A DNA stretch of 64,000 nt, from the NCBI GenBank assembly GCA_009760855.2, contig WPIO01000003.1, positions 593,001 to 657,000 on the forward strand. The letters are read 5' to 3'. The notes under the pieces are model-generated. The model saw nothing but the letters and a program-made list of their open reading frames with translations. It was not told where the DNA came from and searched no databases. Source of the DNA: Cristatella mucedo. Lineage: Eukaryota > Bryozoa > Phylactolaemata > Cristatellidae. Shown piece after piece: positions 1-64,000 of the stretch (position 1 is the first letter of the stretch; every line of letters starts with the position of its first letter). A program made the position numbers and the translations under genes.

Positions 1-25
1 GCAGTGCAGCAAGCCGCTGCACTGC
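1..25. repeat. perfect 10-bp hairpin
   Basis: GCAGTGCAGC and GCTGCACTGC separated by AAGCC, downstream of the CCDC180 stop codon, probably in its 3' UTR. Confidence 0.75.
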
Positions 26-159
26 TTCTGAGGCACCTCAGCGGCGGCGGCGAGAGCAGAGAGCCGAGAGTCGAATGGGCCGAAACCGCCACAGCCACTC
101 TGGCAGGCAGGCAGCGGCGGCAGCTGCGACACTGGCTGGTGCCGGCGCTGCTGCTGCCC

Positions 160-63893
<63,734 letters not shown>

Positions 63894-64000
63894 CTTTAAA
63901 ATAAACAAAATGTTACCATTACATCTAGGGTCAGACTCCAAAGCATGCATTGCGAAAGTAAACAATTTAAAGAAACACATCTACTTTCTGCAAATTAGCT

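Overview
The window is nuclear DNA from a metazoan, most likely an invertebrate. Coding sequence is carried on short exons of about 100-250 bases with GT-AG borders. The introns are long and full of CR1/L2-like LINEs, tRNA-derived SINEs and CA, GA and ATT microsatellites. I could not place the species more precisely. There is no bacterial gene organisation, CRISPR array or operon.

Nearly the whole window is one gene read on the minus strand: a homologue of CCDC180 (coiled-coil domain-containing protein 180), a large coiled-coil protein associated with ciliated and testicular tissue in animals. I traced 27 exons from 63893 down to the stop codon at 160-162. The reading phase closes at every junction and gives about 1,326 residues. 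The N-terminus lies beyond the right edge, and the polyadenylation site lies beyond the left edge. Exons at 63.9-21.97 kb carry the N-terminal (DUF4455-like) and middle helical regions. Two GC-rich linker exons lie at 12.23-12.61 kb and two less certain linker exons at 15.4 and 12.8 kb. Exons from 11.84 kb down to 0.16 kb carry the C-terminal DUF4456-like domain. One intron uses a GC donor.

A second gene is nested on the opposite strand inside a CCDC180 intron: a three-exon alpha-arrestin (ARRDC-like) gene at 34755-37385, with a polyadenylation signal at 37428. Its start codon is only about 160 bases from a CCDC180 exon.

The rest is repeats. LINE family A (CR1/L2-like) has many truncated copies. 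One is young, at 60109-62834, with an intact reverse transcriptase frame and a perfect 16-bp target-site duplication. Two further LINE families (B and C) are seen as 3' fragments. SINE family 1 shares its 3' tail with LINE A, including a stem-loop whose stem shows compensatory changes between copies; this looks like a LINE-SINE partnership. SINE family 2 is an older tRNA-derived family. Nested insertions (SINE in LINE at 1.45 kb, LINE A in LINE B at 17.8 kb) give relative ages. The most unusual item is a piece of 28S rRNA (GTPase-centre region) at about 45.77-46.09 kb, tightly bracketed by inverted repeats in a CCDC180 intron.
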